Assembly (NCBI GenBank): GCA_016712145.1
Contig: JADJRO010000001.1
Coordinates: 1,054,001 to 1,118,000, forward strand
Source: Saprospiraceae bacterium
Lineage (GTDB): Bacteria; Bacteroidota; Bacteroidia; Chitinophagales; Saprospiraceae
Direction: 5' to 3'
DNA: 64,000 nucleotides
The notes under the pieces are model-generated. The model was given only the letters and a program-made list of their open reading frames with translations. It was not told the origin of the DNA and ran no database searches. This document shows positions 27,412 to 36,666 of this stretch, piece after piece. The stretch's first letter is position 1; each line of letters opens with the position of its first letter. Both the position numbers and the translations under genes were made by a program.

Positions 27412-27519
27412 ATTAATATTCTTGTATTTTAAAAAATGATTTTTAATTCTGCATATGTTTTATTTCAATCTAGTTCAATAGTTCAAATTACATTCACATG
27501 ATTTTATTAATACATGATC

Positions 27520-28545
27520 ATGTCAGAAATTAAAAATGGAGTTGAACAAGAAAAATTTTATTGGTGGTCTTCCGGACTTTCGGTTGCAGAAATTTTAGAA
27601 TTATTTCAATACAGAATTTTAACTCCACGGACACAATATCGCAACAACTTTCATTTTGAAATCAGTCCTGAACAACTTCAAATTCTTTCAGAACCTTCTG
27701 ACTTTAATATTGGATTTATAGGAGACTTAATGCCTATTAATGGTAAAAATTTTGTTTTATCTCCTGAATTATCAGACCACTTGAAATCACTTGATTTGCT
27801 TGTAGTAAATTTTGAAGGTGTCATTACAGATTCGAAGCGGTTTTTAGCACAAGTTCATCATCCGGAAATCTTAGAAAAGCTCAGAACAATTTATCAGGGA
27901 CCTATACTATTGAATGTGGCCAATAATCATTCCGGTGATTTTGGAGAAAATGCATTTTATAAACATCTGGAATATTTAAACCGGAATAATTTTCCTATTT
28001 TTGGATATCGTGAAAATCCGTTTTTTGAACTAAATAATATCCGATTTTACAGTGCATCACTTTGGTCCAATCAGGAATTTAATGTGATCAACCGCTTTAC
28101 TTACCAAATGCATGAAGAAATTAATCGGAATATTTCAAAAAATTATTTTAATATTTTTTTACCTCATTGGGGCTACGAAATGCAACGCTACCCCATTAAG
28201 AAACATCAGGATTTTGCATATAATTTATTAAATACCTGGGATATGATTATTGGAAATCATACCCATTGTCCACAACCTGCAGAATTGATCCCATTTGAAA
28301 ATGAACAAAAATTAATTGCATTTTCCTTAGGCAATTTTTGTTATGATATTTTTAATTCCAATCAATGGCATGGAGCTTTCTTGATTGCTGGAATGTCTTT
28401 AAAACATGTTAAACCAAAATTGGTATCTTGTAGTTATTATTATACACATCAAGAAATCCCTAAAAATGAAATTCGAATTAAATTGTGCTCCGAACTCAAT
28501 TATGCTAAAAGACGGCTCGAAATGCTGAATTATTTAAAATTTTAA
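27520..28545 (+). CDS. CapA-family metallophosphoesterase-fold protein
   Basis: About 341 aa (ATG at 27520; another ATG two codons earlier at 27514). The CapA/PGA_cap fold is shown by the ordered motifs GFIGDLMPI, VVNFEGVITD, NVANNHSGDFG, LPHWGYEMQ, IGNHTHCPQPAE and FSLGNFCYD, which supply the metal ligands. CapA proteins take part in poly-gamma-glutamate capsule synthesis, but many members have no known substrate. There is no signal peptide or membrane segment, so this one appears cytosolic. A roughly 65-residue N-terminal region before the fold is not recognised. No capB or capC is nearby, so a capsule role is unsupported. Confidence 0.7.
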   Translation: MSEIKNGVEQEKFYWWSSGLSVAEILELFQYRILTPRTQYRNNFHFEISPEQLQILSEPSDFNIGFIGDLMPINGKNFVLSPELSDHLKSLDLLVVNFEGVITDSKRFLAQVHHPEILEKLRTIYQGPILLNVANNHSGDFGENAFYKHLEYLNRNNFPIFGYRENPFFELNNIRFYSASLWSNQEFNVINRFTYQMHEEINRNISKNYFNIFLPHWGYEMQRYPIKKHQDFAYNLLNTWDMIIGNHTHCPQPAELIPFENEQKLIAFSLGNFCYDIFNSNQWHGAFLIAGMSLKHVKPKLVSCSYYYTHQEIPKNEIRIKLCSELNYAKRRLEMLNYLKF

Positions 28546-28577
28546 CACGAAGTAAGTTAAGAGAATCTGCAATCAAA

Positions 28578-29558
28578 CTAATGCCGTCGATCTAAAATAA
28601 ATTGCATCCAAAGTTTTAATTCATTTTTTTGTTCGTCGTTTATATATAAATCATCTAATACGGATTGTGCTTTTAATTTATAATTCGTAATCCGCTGCTT
28701 TAGTTTTTCTTTAATTGAATATTGATTCAACAAGGAGGCGACTTCCTGTAAGCGTTTTGCTGGATCATTACCCGTTACGTATTTTTCTAGAAATTCTTTA
28801 CGAACTTCCGTATTCATGGCTTCACACAATTCTAAAATCAAAGCTGATTTTTTTGCCCTCAGAATGTCTCCTCCCTTTATTTTACCAAAATCCGTGGTTT
28901 CAGAATAAAAATCCAACCAATCATCTTCCAATTGAAATGCCAATCCTATTTGAATTCCAAGTGAGTAGAGCGCATTTGTTAAATCTTCACGTTTAGAAAT
29001 TTTGGCAGCCAACCCAAAGCAACACGCCAATAAAACAGCTGTTTTAAGTCGAATCATCTCCAGATATTGTTCCAATGAAACATCCAGCTTGATTTCAAAA
29101 CTCATATCCAGAGACTGGCCTTCGCAAACTTCGCGTGCCGTATTTAAAAATAAATCCATCAAGTTGATTTTAGTATCTCCGGCTTGCGCCTTCTGTATAA
29201 ATGAAACACTTTCAATCAACATTAAATCGCCCGACAATATGGCTTCATTTTGTCCATATTTCACATGAACTGTATCAAAACTTCTTCGCTTGGAAGATGC
29301 ATCCATAATATCATCATGGATCAAGCTGAAATTGTGAAAAAGTTCGATACCATAAGCCGCATCCAGTGCACGGAGCTTATCCCCTTTTAAAATATCAACC
29401 AGATATAATAAGGTAATTGGCCGAAGTCGTTTCCCGCCTATCGATAAGATATACGTTACCGGATCATACAATTCAACAGGTTGTTTAGTCCATTGAACTT
29501 TGGCCATATACATTTCAAAGGATTTGAGTAACTCGCCGATTGAATTTACATTTGTCAT
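28578..29558 (-). CDS. Polyprenyl (trans-isoprenyl) diphosphate synthase
   Basis: Condenses isopentenyl diphosphate units onto allylic diphosphates to give geranyl-, farnesyl- or longer chains (326 aa, cytosolic). Motifs: IGGKRLRPITLLYL for substrate phosphate binding, the first Asp-rich motif LIHDDIMDAS and the second FQLEDDWLDF. The open frame reaches 29858, but residues before the ATG at 29558 run opposite to the neighbouring amidohydrolase gene and are not family-like. Product length cannot be fixed from the sequence. Its start codon faces that of the amidohydrolase only six bases away. Confidence 0.88.
   Translation of the reverse strand: MTNVNSIGELLKSFEMYMAKVQWTKQPVELYDPVTYILSIGGKRLRPITLLYLVDILKGDKLRALDAAYGIELFHNFSLIHDDIMDASSKRRSFDTVHVKYGQNEAILSGDLMLIESVSFIQKAQAGDTKINLMDLFLNTAREVCEGQSLDMSFEIKLDVSLEQYLEMIRLKTAVLLACCFGLAAKISKREDLTNALYSLGIQIGLAFQLEDDWLDFYSETTDFGKIKGGDILRAKKSALILELCEAMNTEVRKEFLEKYVTGNDPAKRLQEVASLLNQYSIKEKLKQRITNYKLKAQSVLDDLYINDEQKNELKLWMQFILDRRH
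29523..29554 (+). promoter_or_regulatory. Promoter of the amidohydrolase gene, inside the polyprenyl synthase gene
   Basis: Plus strand: -33 element TTTG (29523-29526), 20-base spacer, -7 element TACATTTG (29547-29554). Both elements fit the Bacteroidota consensus. The start site would be near 29560, which favours the ATG at 29577 over the one at 29565 as the start codon. The whole promoter lies within the first codons of the divergent prenyltransferase gene. Confidence 0.65.
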
Positions 29559-29564
29559 AATAAA

Positions 29565-31269
29565 ATGGGCATGCTGATGATTCAAAAATATGGATTGATA
29601 CTGATTATTTTCTTTGTTCAATGCAAGGTAGAAGAAAAAGCGGACAGTATATTTTTCAACGGTAAAATTTATACCGCTGATTCTAAAGATGCAGTTGTTC
29701 AGGCCCTGGCTATAAAAAAAGGGCAGATTCTGGCAGTTGGGACTGATCAAGACATTCTCAAATTCAAATCGGATGTTACGCAAATGAATGACTTGGAAGG
29801 TCAATTTGTGATGCCCGGATTGATTGAAGGGCATGGTCATTTTTTTAAGTTTAGGCAAGAGTGTTTTGAATTTAAATTTGCTTCAAACTAAAAATTGGAA
29901 TGAAATTACCCAAAAGGTTGCTGAAAAATTAAAAACGATCCCTGAAGGTGAATGGCTTGAGGGTATGGGGTGGCATCAGGAAAAATGGAATGAAAATCCT
30001 GGCTTAACAGTAAATGGTTACCCATTTCATGATGATCTCAGCAAAATAAGCCCTGATAATCCTGTTATTTTAAAACATGCCAGTGGTCATGCATTAATCG
30101 CAAATCAAAAAGCGATGGAACTTGCTTCAATAAATTCTGAAACCAATTCACCTGCTGGAGGTCGAATTGTAAAAGATGCAAGTGGAAAACTCACCGGAGT
30201 CTTTGAAGAAAATGCCATGAATTTGATATTCAATGCATTTCAACAGTCCTTTCAACAAAAAACCAAAAGCCAGCAACTGGATTTATTAAAATTACAGGCA
30301 TACCATGCAAATACCTTATGCAATCAATTTGGGATTACTAGTTTTCAGGATGCTGGCAGCAGTTTGGAAGAAATTCGGGCATTGAAATCACTTTGTGATT
30401 CACAACAACTTTCCATAAGGCTTTACGTCATGTTGCTGAATGATACGGACAGCACTTTAACTGATCTCGACCAATTACCAATTCCAATGAATCAGAATCA
30501 ATCGTTTAGTTGTAAAGCAGTCAAAGCCTATTTGGATGGAGCACTGGGAAGCTATGGTGCCTGGCTACTCGCCTCTTATGCTGATAAATCTGATTTTTAT
30601 GGGCAAAACACCTTGCCCATTTCAAAACTTCAACAGATTGCTACAACCTGCAAGCAGAAAGGACTCCAACTTTGTGTACATGGAATTGGCGATCGTGGAA
30701 ACAGAGAAATACTAAACGTATTTGAAAACCAATTAAAATCATCAAACTACGATCAACGCTGGCGAATCGAGCATGCTCAACATTTGGATTCATTAGACAT
30801 ACCCCGTTTTAAAACTTTAGGCGTCATTGCCTCCATGCAAGCAATCCATTGCACATCAGATGCGCCATTTGTAATCAAACGACTTGGATTTGAAAGAGCC
30901 CGACAAGGAGCTTATGCCTGGAGATTTTTATTAAATGCTGGAGCACATTTAGCAAATGGTACAGATTGTCCGGTAGAGTCTGTAAATCCTTTTGAATGCA
31001 TGTATGCTGCCATTACCAGAAAGCGATTGGACAACGGACTGGAGTTCTTTCCTGAACAAAAAATGAATCGGATCGAAGCCTTACGGTCTTATACCATCTG
31101 GAATGCTTATGCTGCATTTGAAGAATCTATTAAAGGCAGTCTTGAAGTTGGAAAGCTTGCTGATTTTATAATCTTGGATAGGAACTTGCTGGAATGTAAT
31201 GATGCAGAGGTGGCCGGATGTAAAGTGACTAAATTAATTTTTGGTGGAAAAGAACGCTCAATTAATTAA
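29565..31269 (+). CDS. YtcJ-like exported amidohydrolase, frameshifted
   Basis: Metal-dependent amidohydrolase of the YtcJ/Amidohydro_3 family (about 567 aa). Two frames overlap at 29824-29891; removing one T from the T7 run at 29840-29846 restores GLIEGHGHFLSLGKSV with the metal-binding HxH. Other motifs: HASGHALIANQKAME, KAYLDGALGSYGAWL, VHGIGDRGNREIL, RIEHAQHLD and NGTDCPVESVNPF. An N-terminal hydrophobic stretch ending VQC (about residues 5-20) suggests export, perhaps as a lipoprotein, although Gln before Cys is unusual in a lipobox. The start may be 29565, 29571 or 29577; the last fits the promoter best. The substrate is unknown. Confidence 0.8.
29583..29590 (-). promoter_or_regulatory. 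-7 box of the polyprenyl synthase promoter, inside the amidohydrolase gene
   Basis: Minus-strand TATTTTTG matches TAnnTTTG. A start near 29577 would give a leader of about 19 bases before the prenyltransferase ATG. A TTG at the standard -33 spacing is not seen (nearest is 28 bases upstream). Confidence 0.45.
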
Positions 31270-31271
31270 TC

Positions 31272-31964
31272 TTGAAATCTGTTAATTTACTTGATCAAAA
31301 AGGGCCTCAGGGTTATTTGTTTTTAATGAATCTGGATGGACTGTTAACAGACAGTTTATTTGCCCATTATACAAGCTGGCAAGAACAATTAAAAGAAATT
31401 AACATTGACTTAAATCAAACTCAATTTTACAAATTACAAGGTCTTCGTGATGCAGAATTTTTAAATCATCTCTTGAAATCGTCAAAAATTTCGCTTCCTA
31501 TTTCCGATCGCGATGAAATCATAATAAAAAAGAATCAAAAATATCTCCACAACATTCGATATCTCAATGAAGATGATTTGTTGCCCGGTGTACGAAATTT
31601 TTTGGTTGGTGCAAAACGCATTCAAATTCCGATTGCAGTTATTTCAGAAAATGTAAATGCCCACTTTGTAATTGAACAAACCGGCTTAAAGCCTATGATT
31701 CAGCTAGTTATGGATGGAAATCAGGCTTCGCCTCCAAAACCTGATCCATCTATTTATTTAACTGTAGCAGAAAGGTTCAAATATCCAGTAAAACAATGCA
31801 TTGTATTTGAAAATTCACAACTCGGATTGGAAGCTGCCATCAGGGCCAAAATGAAAATTGTTTGCATTGGTGATTTTGAAAAATTCCAGGATGCAGATCA
31901 GGTATTTCCAGATTTTAAAAGGATCAAAGCATATGAAGTCATCAATTGGTTTCGGATCATGTAA
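31272..31964 (+). CDS. HAD-superfamily beta-phosphoglucomutase-like protein lacking catalytic Asp
   Basis: A 230-aa HAD protein with a PGMB-type cap. Motif I reads MNLDGLLTDS where FDLDGVLxDx is normal, so the nucleophile Asp is Asn; motif IV reads VFENSQLGLEAA where the family has VFEDSxxGxxAA, again Asp to Asn. Motif II (VISEN) and the motif III lysine (PPKPDPSIYL) look intact. The changed codons are clear AAT in the sequence and do not depend on the reading frame. It is probably not an active phosphatase or mutase and may bind ligand or partner. The start is a TTG two bases after the amidohydrolase stop (coupled); no ATG fits well, since the next one is within motif I. Confidence 0.72.
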   Translation: MKSVNLLDQKGPQGYLFLMNLDGLLTDSLFAHYTSWQEQLKEINIDLNQTQFYKLQGLRDAEFLNHLLKSSKISLPISDRDEIIIKKNQKYLHNIRYLNEDDLLPGVRNFLVGAKRIQIPIAVISENVNAHFVIEQTGLKPMIQLVMDGNQASPPKPDPSIYLTVAERFKYPVKQCIVFENSQLGLEAAIRAKMKIVCIGDFEKFQDADQVFPDFKRIKAYEVINWFRIM

Positions 31965-32081
31965 TTCATTATTTTCTGAAATCATGAAAAGATCCAACGA
32001 AATGCTTGAATATTACAATATGAAGAATCTTCACAATTGCAGGTTTCTATAAATCAATAGCAAACAATCTGATTGCAAAAG

Positions 32082-33101
32082 TTATTTTAAACCAAGTAAA
32101 AACCCGATTGTAAAATTAGCATCCCAGTCAAAAACGAATTTCTTACATCCGGTTTCTTCAGCTATCGCTTTGTAAATGTTAATTCCAGCACGTTGTTTCT
32201 CTCCGTTTACTTTGTAATCAGCTGGGGCATTTAATACCGTATAACGCTCTTTTCCAGTGCGGACTTGTTTAGCCAATTCGAAGGGAATTCCACCTATTAT
32301 AAAACAATAACCTCTGTTTGCTGAAGGTATCTTTGAAATTGTTTTACGCACATCCGTGTAAACCTGATCGTCTGTCAAGTTTTTTTGAAAATACTTTGAC
32401 CCATGGGATTCCAAAGCTTGAATTGCTGTTCCGGTTTTCCAAGAAATTTTGGTGTTTCCTGAACCAATATCCACCATAAAGGATTCAGACTCAAGGCTTG
32501 CAGGCATCACGCATTTCAAGCCAAAGGTTCCTTCCTGTTGGGGAGTCACCTCGTTGACGAAATATCCCAAGGCCTTCAGACCATTCGATATTTTAACCAC
32601 ATTCGGTTCAGATTTTGCACCGGAACTTACCACAAAATGGATGTCCTTTCCAGGAACTCCAAAATCCAGCATTCCCCTAATATAGTTTTTAAGTCCTCCA
32701 CGCACATCATCGTCTGTTGCCATGTGTTCATGAACCAAGCTGGAACCAAATTCTGATTTTTCCAACTTCCAGTTTTTATCTTTATCAATACGCACTATAA
32801 ACGAATTAAACCCAGCAGCCCCTAATTCCACCACTCCTTTTAAACTGCCATTTACAGGTTCTGGAGCTTGATAGTCAAAAGATGGCCTAGCCGCGGCAGC
32901 AGTATTTTCGCCTTGTTTAGATGCATTTGCATCGGGAAGCTGCGATTCGGGAGTTGTATTCTCATTCTGTGCAGGTTCTTCAGTTGATTGAACGGCCCCA
33001 AATTTTTCCTGCAATGAGGGTGCGAATTTTTGATAGGCTAAAAAAACAAGCCCTAAAATCAATAATACGATGAGAATTCTAGAAAACCGGGTTAGTTGCA
33101 T
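32082..33101 (-). CDS. Membrane-anchored ASKHA-fold protein (Ppx/GppA-like)
   Basis: A 339-aa protein with a basic N-terminus, one membrane segment at residues 8-24, a low-complexity linker (about 30-80, rich in E, N, Q, A, P) and a C-terminal sugar kinase/actin/Hsp70-type domain. Nucleotide-binding motifs are present: VELGAAGFNSFIVRI (phosphate 1), VDIGSGNTKISW (phosphate 2) and FIIGGIPFELA (adenosine). The arrangement resembles exopolyphosphatase/GppA proteins, but these are normally cytosolic. The positive-inside rule would put this domain in the periplasm. Its substrate is unknown. It stands alone, convergent with the HAD gene. Confidence 0.6.
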   Translation of the reverse strand: MQLTRFSRILIVLLILGLVFLAYQKFAPSLQEKFGAVQSTEEPAQNENTTPESQLPDANASKQGENTAAAARPSFDYQAPEPVNGSLKGVVELGAAGFNSFIVRIDKDKNWKLEKSEFGSSLVHEHMATDDDVRGGLKNYIRGMLDFGVPGKDIHFVVSSGAKSEPNVVKISNGLKALGYFVNEVTPQQEGTFGLKCVMPASLESESFMVDIGSGNTKISWKTGTAIQALESHGSKYFQKNLTDDQVYTDVRKTISKIPSANRGYCFIIGGIPFELAKQVRTGKERYTVLNAPADYKVNGEKQRAGINIYKAIAEETGCKKFVFDWDANFTIGFLLGLK

Positions 33102-33245
33102 ATTTTACTTTTTTATTTGATAACCAAACAACGAAATTAAAAGTTTCCTTTAAATTAAAATATTTATAAATTTAGACCAAGAAGTCAGAATGTTCTATAG
33201 AATGACCTTATTTTACTTAATTAAATAGTTAGCTAAACTTTGCAG

Positions 33246-35080
33246 ATGCCCGACCAAATTAACAAGAAAACCTCGCTTATTTGCCTGATCATTCTGTTTT
33301 CAGCAATCTTTATATTCAGGATAAGCCATATTCATACTAAAGAAATTTCCTGGGATGTACTTGGATATTATCTCTATTTACCTGCCAGTTTTATTCATCA
33401 TGATCCCGGTTTGCATTCAATTGAATGGTTACAAAAAATCAATGATGAACAACAATTAACGGCTACTTTTTACCAGGTCGGATCAAATTCAAAGGGAGAG
33501 CCCATGTATTTTTTCTTGATGGGAATGGCTCTGTTTTATCTTCCGTTTTTTTTATTGGGACATGGAATAGTCCAATTGACCCATTATTTGCCCGATGGAT
33601 TTAGTCCGCCCTACCAAATTGCTTTGGTTTTTGGTGGTTTAGTCTATACACTGATCGGATTAATTTTTCTACGCAAAATTTTATTGAACTTTTTTTCAGA
33701 GCGCACTACCGTTTTTACGATGCTGATCATTGTCCTTGGTACGAATTACATTCACCATCTCACAATTGACAATCTTGCTACGGTAAATGTATTGTTTATG
33801 CTGATGAGCATATTAGTTTGGAATACGATCCAATTTCACAAACAGGCGAATACCAGAAATTTAGTTTGGATTGCCGCTCCTATTTTTTTAATGGGTCTGG
33901 TAAAGCCAAGTGAAATTGTTGCACTGTTAATTCCACTCTTTTGGAATGTAAGTTCAATTGCTGCATTTAAAGACAAAATGCGTTTGATAGTTCAATTCAA
34001 AGGAACGATTCTACTTTGTCTACTTGGCGGACTGCTTTTGTTTTTTCCACAAATGTATTATTGGCATGAACGCACAGGCAAATGGTTGTATGACAGCTAC
34101 AAAAATCCGGGTGTAGGCCTGGACTTGTTTTCACCGCATATTTTAGAAGCCTTATTTAGTTATCGGAAAGGATGGTTTATCTATACACCGGTTATGGTTT
34201 TTTCAATCGTAGGATTTTACATTTTAAAGAAACAAGACAAACCTTTATTTTCAGGAATATTCATTTATTTTCTGGTAACATTTTACATTATTTGCAGTTG
34301 GTCGGAATGGTGGTATGGCGCTGCGTATTCACTAAGACCGATGATTACCAGCTATCCACTATTGGCAATAAGTTTAGGTTATTTTCTGAATTTTATTTCT
34401 GAAAAGAGTAAACCAATTAAATATTCTGTTTACTTAAGTATTTGTATTTTAATTATTTTAAATCAATTTCAATGGTGGCAATTGCGTCATTTTATTTTAG
34501 ATCCATATCGAACAACAAAGGAATATTACTGGGCAATATTTGGAAAAACACATAAAAATCCAGAATGGGACCAATACAAATTGGTTGAACGAGATTTTTC
34601 CGGAAAATTTGAATTTAAGAACAGAGAAAATTACTTGCATAAAGTATTAGCATCCTGGGATTTTATTAATGAAAAAGACACACGTTTTGAAAAGGATAGC
34701 GCTGGCATTGGTATCTATCGCATGGTAAAAGATGAAGAATTTTCAAAAACATTCTCCTATCGTTTTAATGAAATCACATCTAAAGATCATGCATGGATAG
34801 AAGCAAGCATTTCCATTAGATTTCCGGATTACTCTGTTGAGTCAAAACAAGATCCCCTTTATTGGTTATGTCTATGGAGCACAAACATGGAATCTATGCA
34901 TATCATGCCCTTGAGTTAAAACCAGACAGCCTGCCCATGAATTGGGTAAATTATAAAATGGTATTTCTCACCCCAGAAATGAGATCACATAAAGATGAAT
35001 TTAAGTGTTATATCTGGAATAGGTCCAAGCAGCTCCTAGAAATAAGTCAATTTAAACTTGACCAATACGAACCTAAATAA
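33246..35080 (+). CDS. GT39/PMT-like polytopic glycosyltransferase-related protein, frameshifted
   Basis: Membrane protein of about 611 aa with around 10-12 membrane segments, the first at residues 10-27, followed by an extracytoplasmic loop (ISWDVLGYYLYLPASFIHHD) with the Asp expected in GT-C glycosyltransferases. After the membrane part (about 415 residues) comes a soluble C-terminal domain of beta character. Open frame 33240-34919 ends early; adding one T at about 34862 (TT to TTT) joins it to the frame that ends at 35080, giving LYLVMSMEHKHG. I used the ATG at 33246. It would transfer a sugar from a lipid carrier; acceptor unknown. Confidence 0.65.
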
Positions 35081-35142
35081 GATGATCTTTCAAGGATTCT
35101 TTTTGTGAAAATGAATTGTTTATTTGATCTTTGTATTTATTA

Positions 35143-36666
35143 ATGACAGAACAAACAAAAAACGGAGCGATCAATCTGGAAGAATATTTTTCAGTTTTTC
35201 GCAATAATATAATTGGCATTGATCAATGTCTGGAGACGCCAGATGGACATACGCATCCAATTGTATATGCTGATTGGACTGCAAGTGGACGAAGCTATCA
35301 GTTGATTGAAGAACGCATCCAAAAGGAAATTATGCCTTTTGTAGCTAATACCCATACTGAGACGAGTGGCACCGGTATGGCCATGACATTTGCCTATCAT
35401 GAAGCGCATCAGATTATCAAAAAGCATGTAAATGCGCATAATACAGATGTATTAATTTCATCAAATTCCGGGATGACCGGAGTCGTCAATAAATTTCAAC
35501 GAATTCTCGGATTAAAGTTACATGAACGATTTCGTTCTAAGGTGCAGTTGGATGAGGAAGAACGTCCTGTAGTATTTATCACCCACATGGAGCATCATTC
35601 AAATCAAACCAGTTGGCTTGAAACCATTGCAGATGTGGTTGTTATTCCACCAGCAACTGATGGCTTGATTTCATTAGAATCTTTTGAAAATTGCATCTTC
35701 CAATACATCAAAAGACCCTATAAAATTGCTGCAATAACTGCCTGTTCAAATGTAACCGGCATCATCACCCCTTTTCATGAAATTGCAAAATTGATTCATA
35801 AATATCAGGGGTTGTGCTTTGTTGATTTTGCCTGCTCTGCTCCTTATGTTCAAATTAATATGCACCCTGAGGATCCGGATGCCAGCTTGGATGCAATCTA
35901 TTTTTCACCACATAAATTTTTAGGAGGTCCCGGAAGTTCAGGGGTGTTGGTCTTTGATAATAAATTGTATTCAAATACCATTCCGGATGATCCTGGAGGA
36001 GGCACTGTAGATTGGACCAATCCCTGGGGAGAACATAAATTTCTTGAGAATATTGAAGAGCGTGAAGATGGTGGAACCCCTGCATTTCTCCAAACGATTA
36101 AAGCGGCCATGTGCATCTTACTAAAAGAAGAAATGAATGTTCAATTGATGTTATTGCGAGAAGAAGAGTTGATGCAAATATTATGGAACGGTTTATCACA
36201 AATTCCCAATTTACACATTTTAGCATCACAACATAAACATCGGCTTGGTATCATTTCTTTTTACATTGATGATTTACATTATAATGCAGGAGTTAAATTA
36301 TTAAATGACCGATTTGGAATTCAAGCTCGCGGCGGCTGTTCATGTGCCGGAACCTACGGACATTATCTGTTAAATGTTAGCCCGGAAATTTCTCATAAAA
36401 TTACGGATCGAATCAATACTGGAGATTATTCCACCAAACCTGGTTGGATCCGCATATCCATCCATCCTTGCATGACGAACCAGGAAGCCCATTATTTAGT
36501 AAAATCCATTCAAGAGCTTGCTGCCAATTTTAAAGAATGGGAGAAAGATTATATTTTAAATTTCACAAAAGGAATCATACGTTTTAAAGATGATGAAAGA
36601 GACAGTTTGTTAAAAGGCAAAATGTATTCTATTTTACATCGCCGATTTTGTGATCTGGAATCGTAG
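35143..36666 (+). CDS. Class V aminotransferase-fold PLP enzyme (cysteine desulfurase-like)
   Basis: A 507-aa fold-type I PLP enzyme. The PLP lysine is in YFSPHKFLGGPGSSG, the PLP-phosphate region is about ISSNSGMTG, and the cofactor-binding Asp/His lie in FVDFACSAPY. The active-site loop has cysteines RGGCSCAGTYGHY, like the cysteine-bearing loop of SufS/CsdA-type desulfurases, although the length is about 100 residues more than SufS and the C-terminal part differs. I cannot assign a substrate. The next gene converges and overlaps its 3' end by 38 bases (36629-36666). The ATG at 35143 is preferred over the TTG at 35131. Confidence 0.7.
   Translation: MTEQTKNGAINLEEYFSVFRNNIIGIDQCLETPDGHTHPIVYADWTASGRSYQLIEERIQKEIMPFVANTHTETSGTGMAMTFAYHEAHQIIKKHVNAHNTDVLISSNSGMTGVVNKFQRILGLKLHERFRSKVQLDEEERPVVFITHMEHHSNQTSWLETIADVVVIPPATDGLISLESFENCIFQYIKRPYKIAAITACSNVTGIITPFHEIAKLIHKYQGLCFVDFACSAPYVQINMHPEDPDASLDAIYFSPHKFLGGPGSSGVLVFDNKLYSNTIPDDPGGGTVDWTNPWGEHKFLENIEEREDGGTPAFLQTIKAAMCILLKEEMNVQLMLLREEELMQILWNGLSQIPNLHILASQHKHRLGIISFYIDDLHYNAGVKLLNDRFGIQARGGCSCAGTYGHYLLNVSPEISHKITDRINTGDYSTKPGWIRISIHPCMTNQEAHYLVKSIQELAANFKEWEKDYILNFTKGIIRFKDDERDSLLKGKMYSILHRRFCDLES

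Noticed and set aside
29559..29858. Long N-terminal extension of the polyprenyl synthase (100 residues)
   Set aside because: It lies antisense to the amidohydrolase gene and the conserved prenyltransferase sequence begins only after the ATG at 29558.
32000..32081. Short hairpins between the HAD and ASKHA genes as terminators
   Set aside because: Stems are four to five bases and no T-tract follows.
36629..36666. 38-base overlap of convergent genes as a possible misannotation
   Set aside because: Both ends match normal family ends; convergent 3' overlaps of this size occur, so no change was made.
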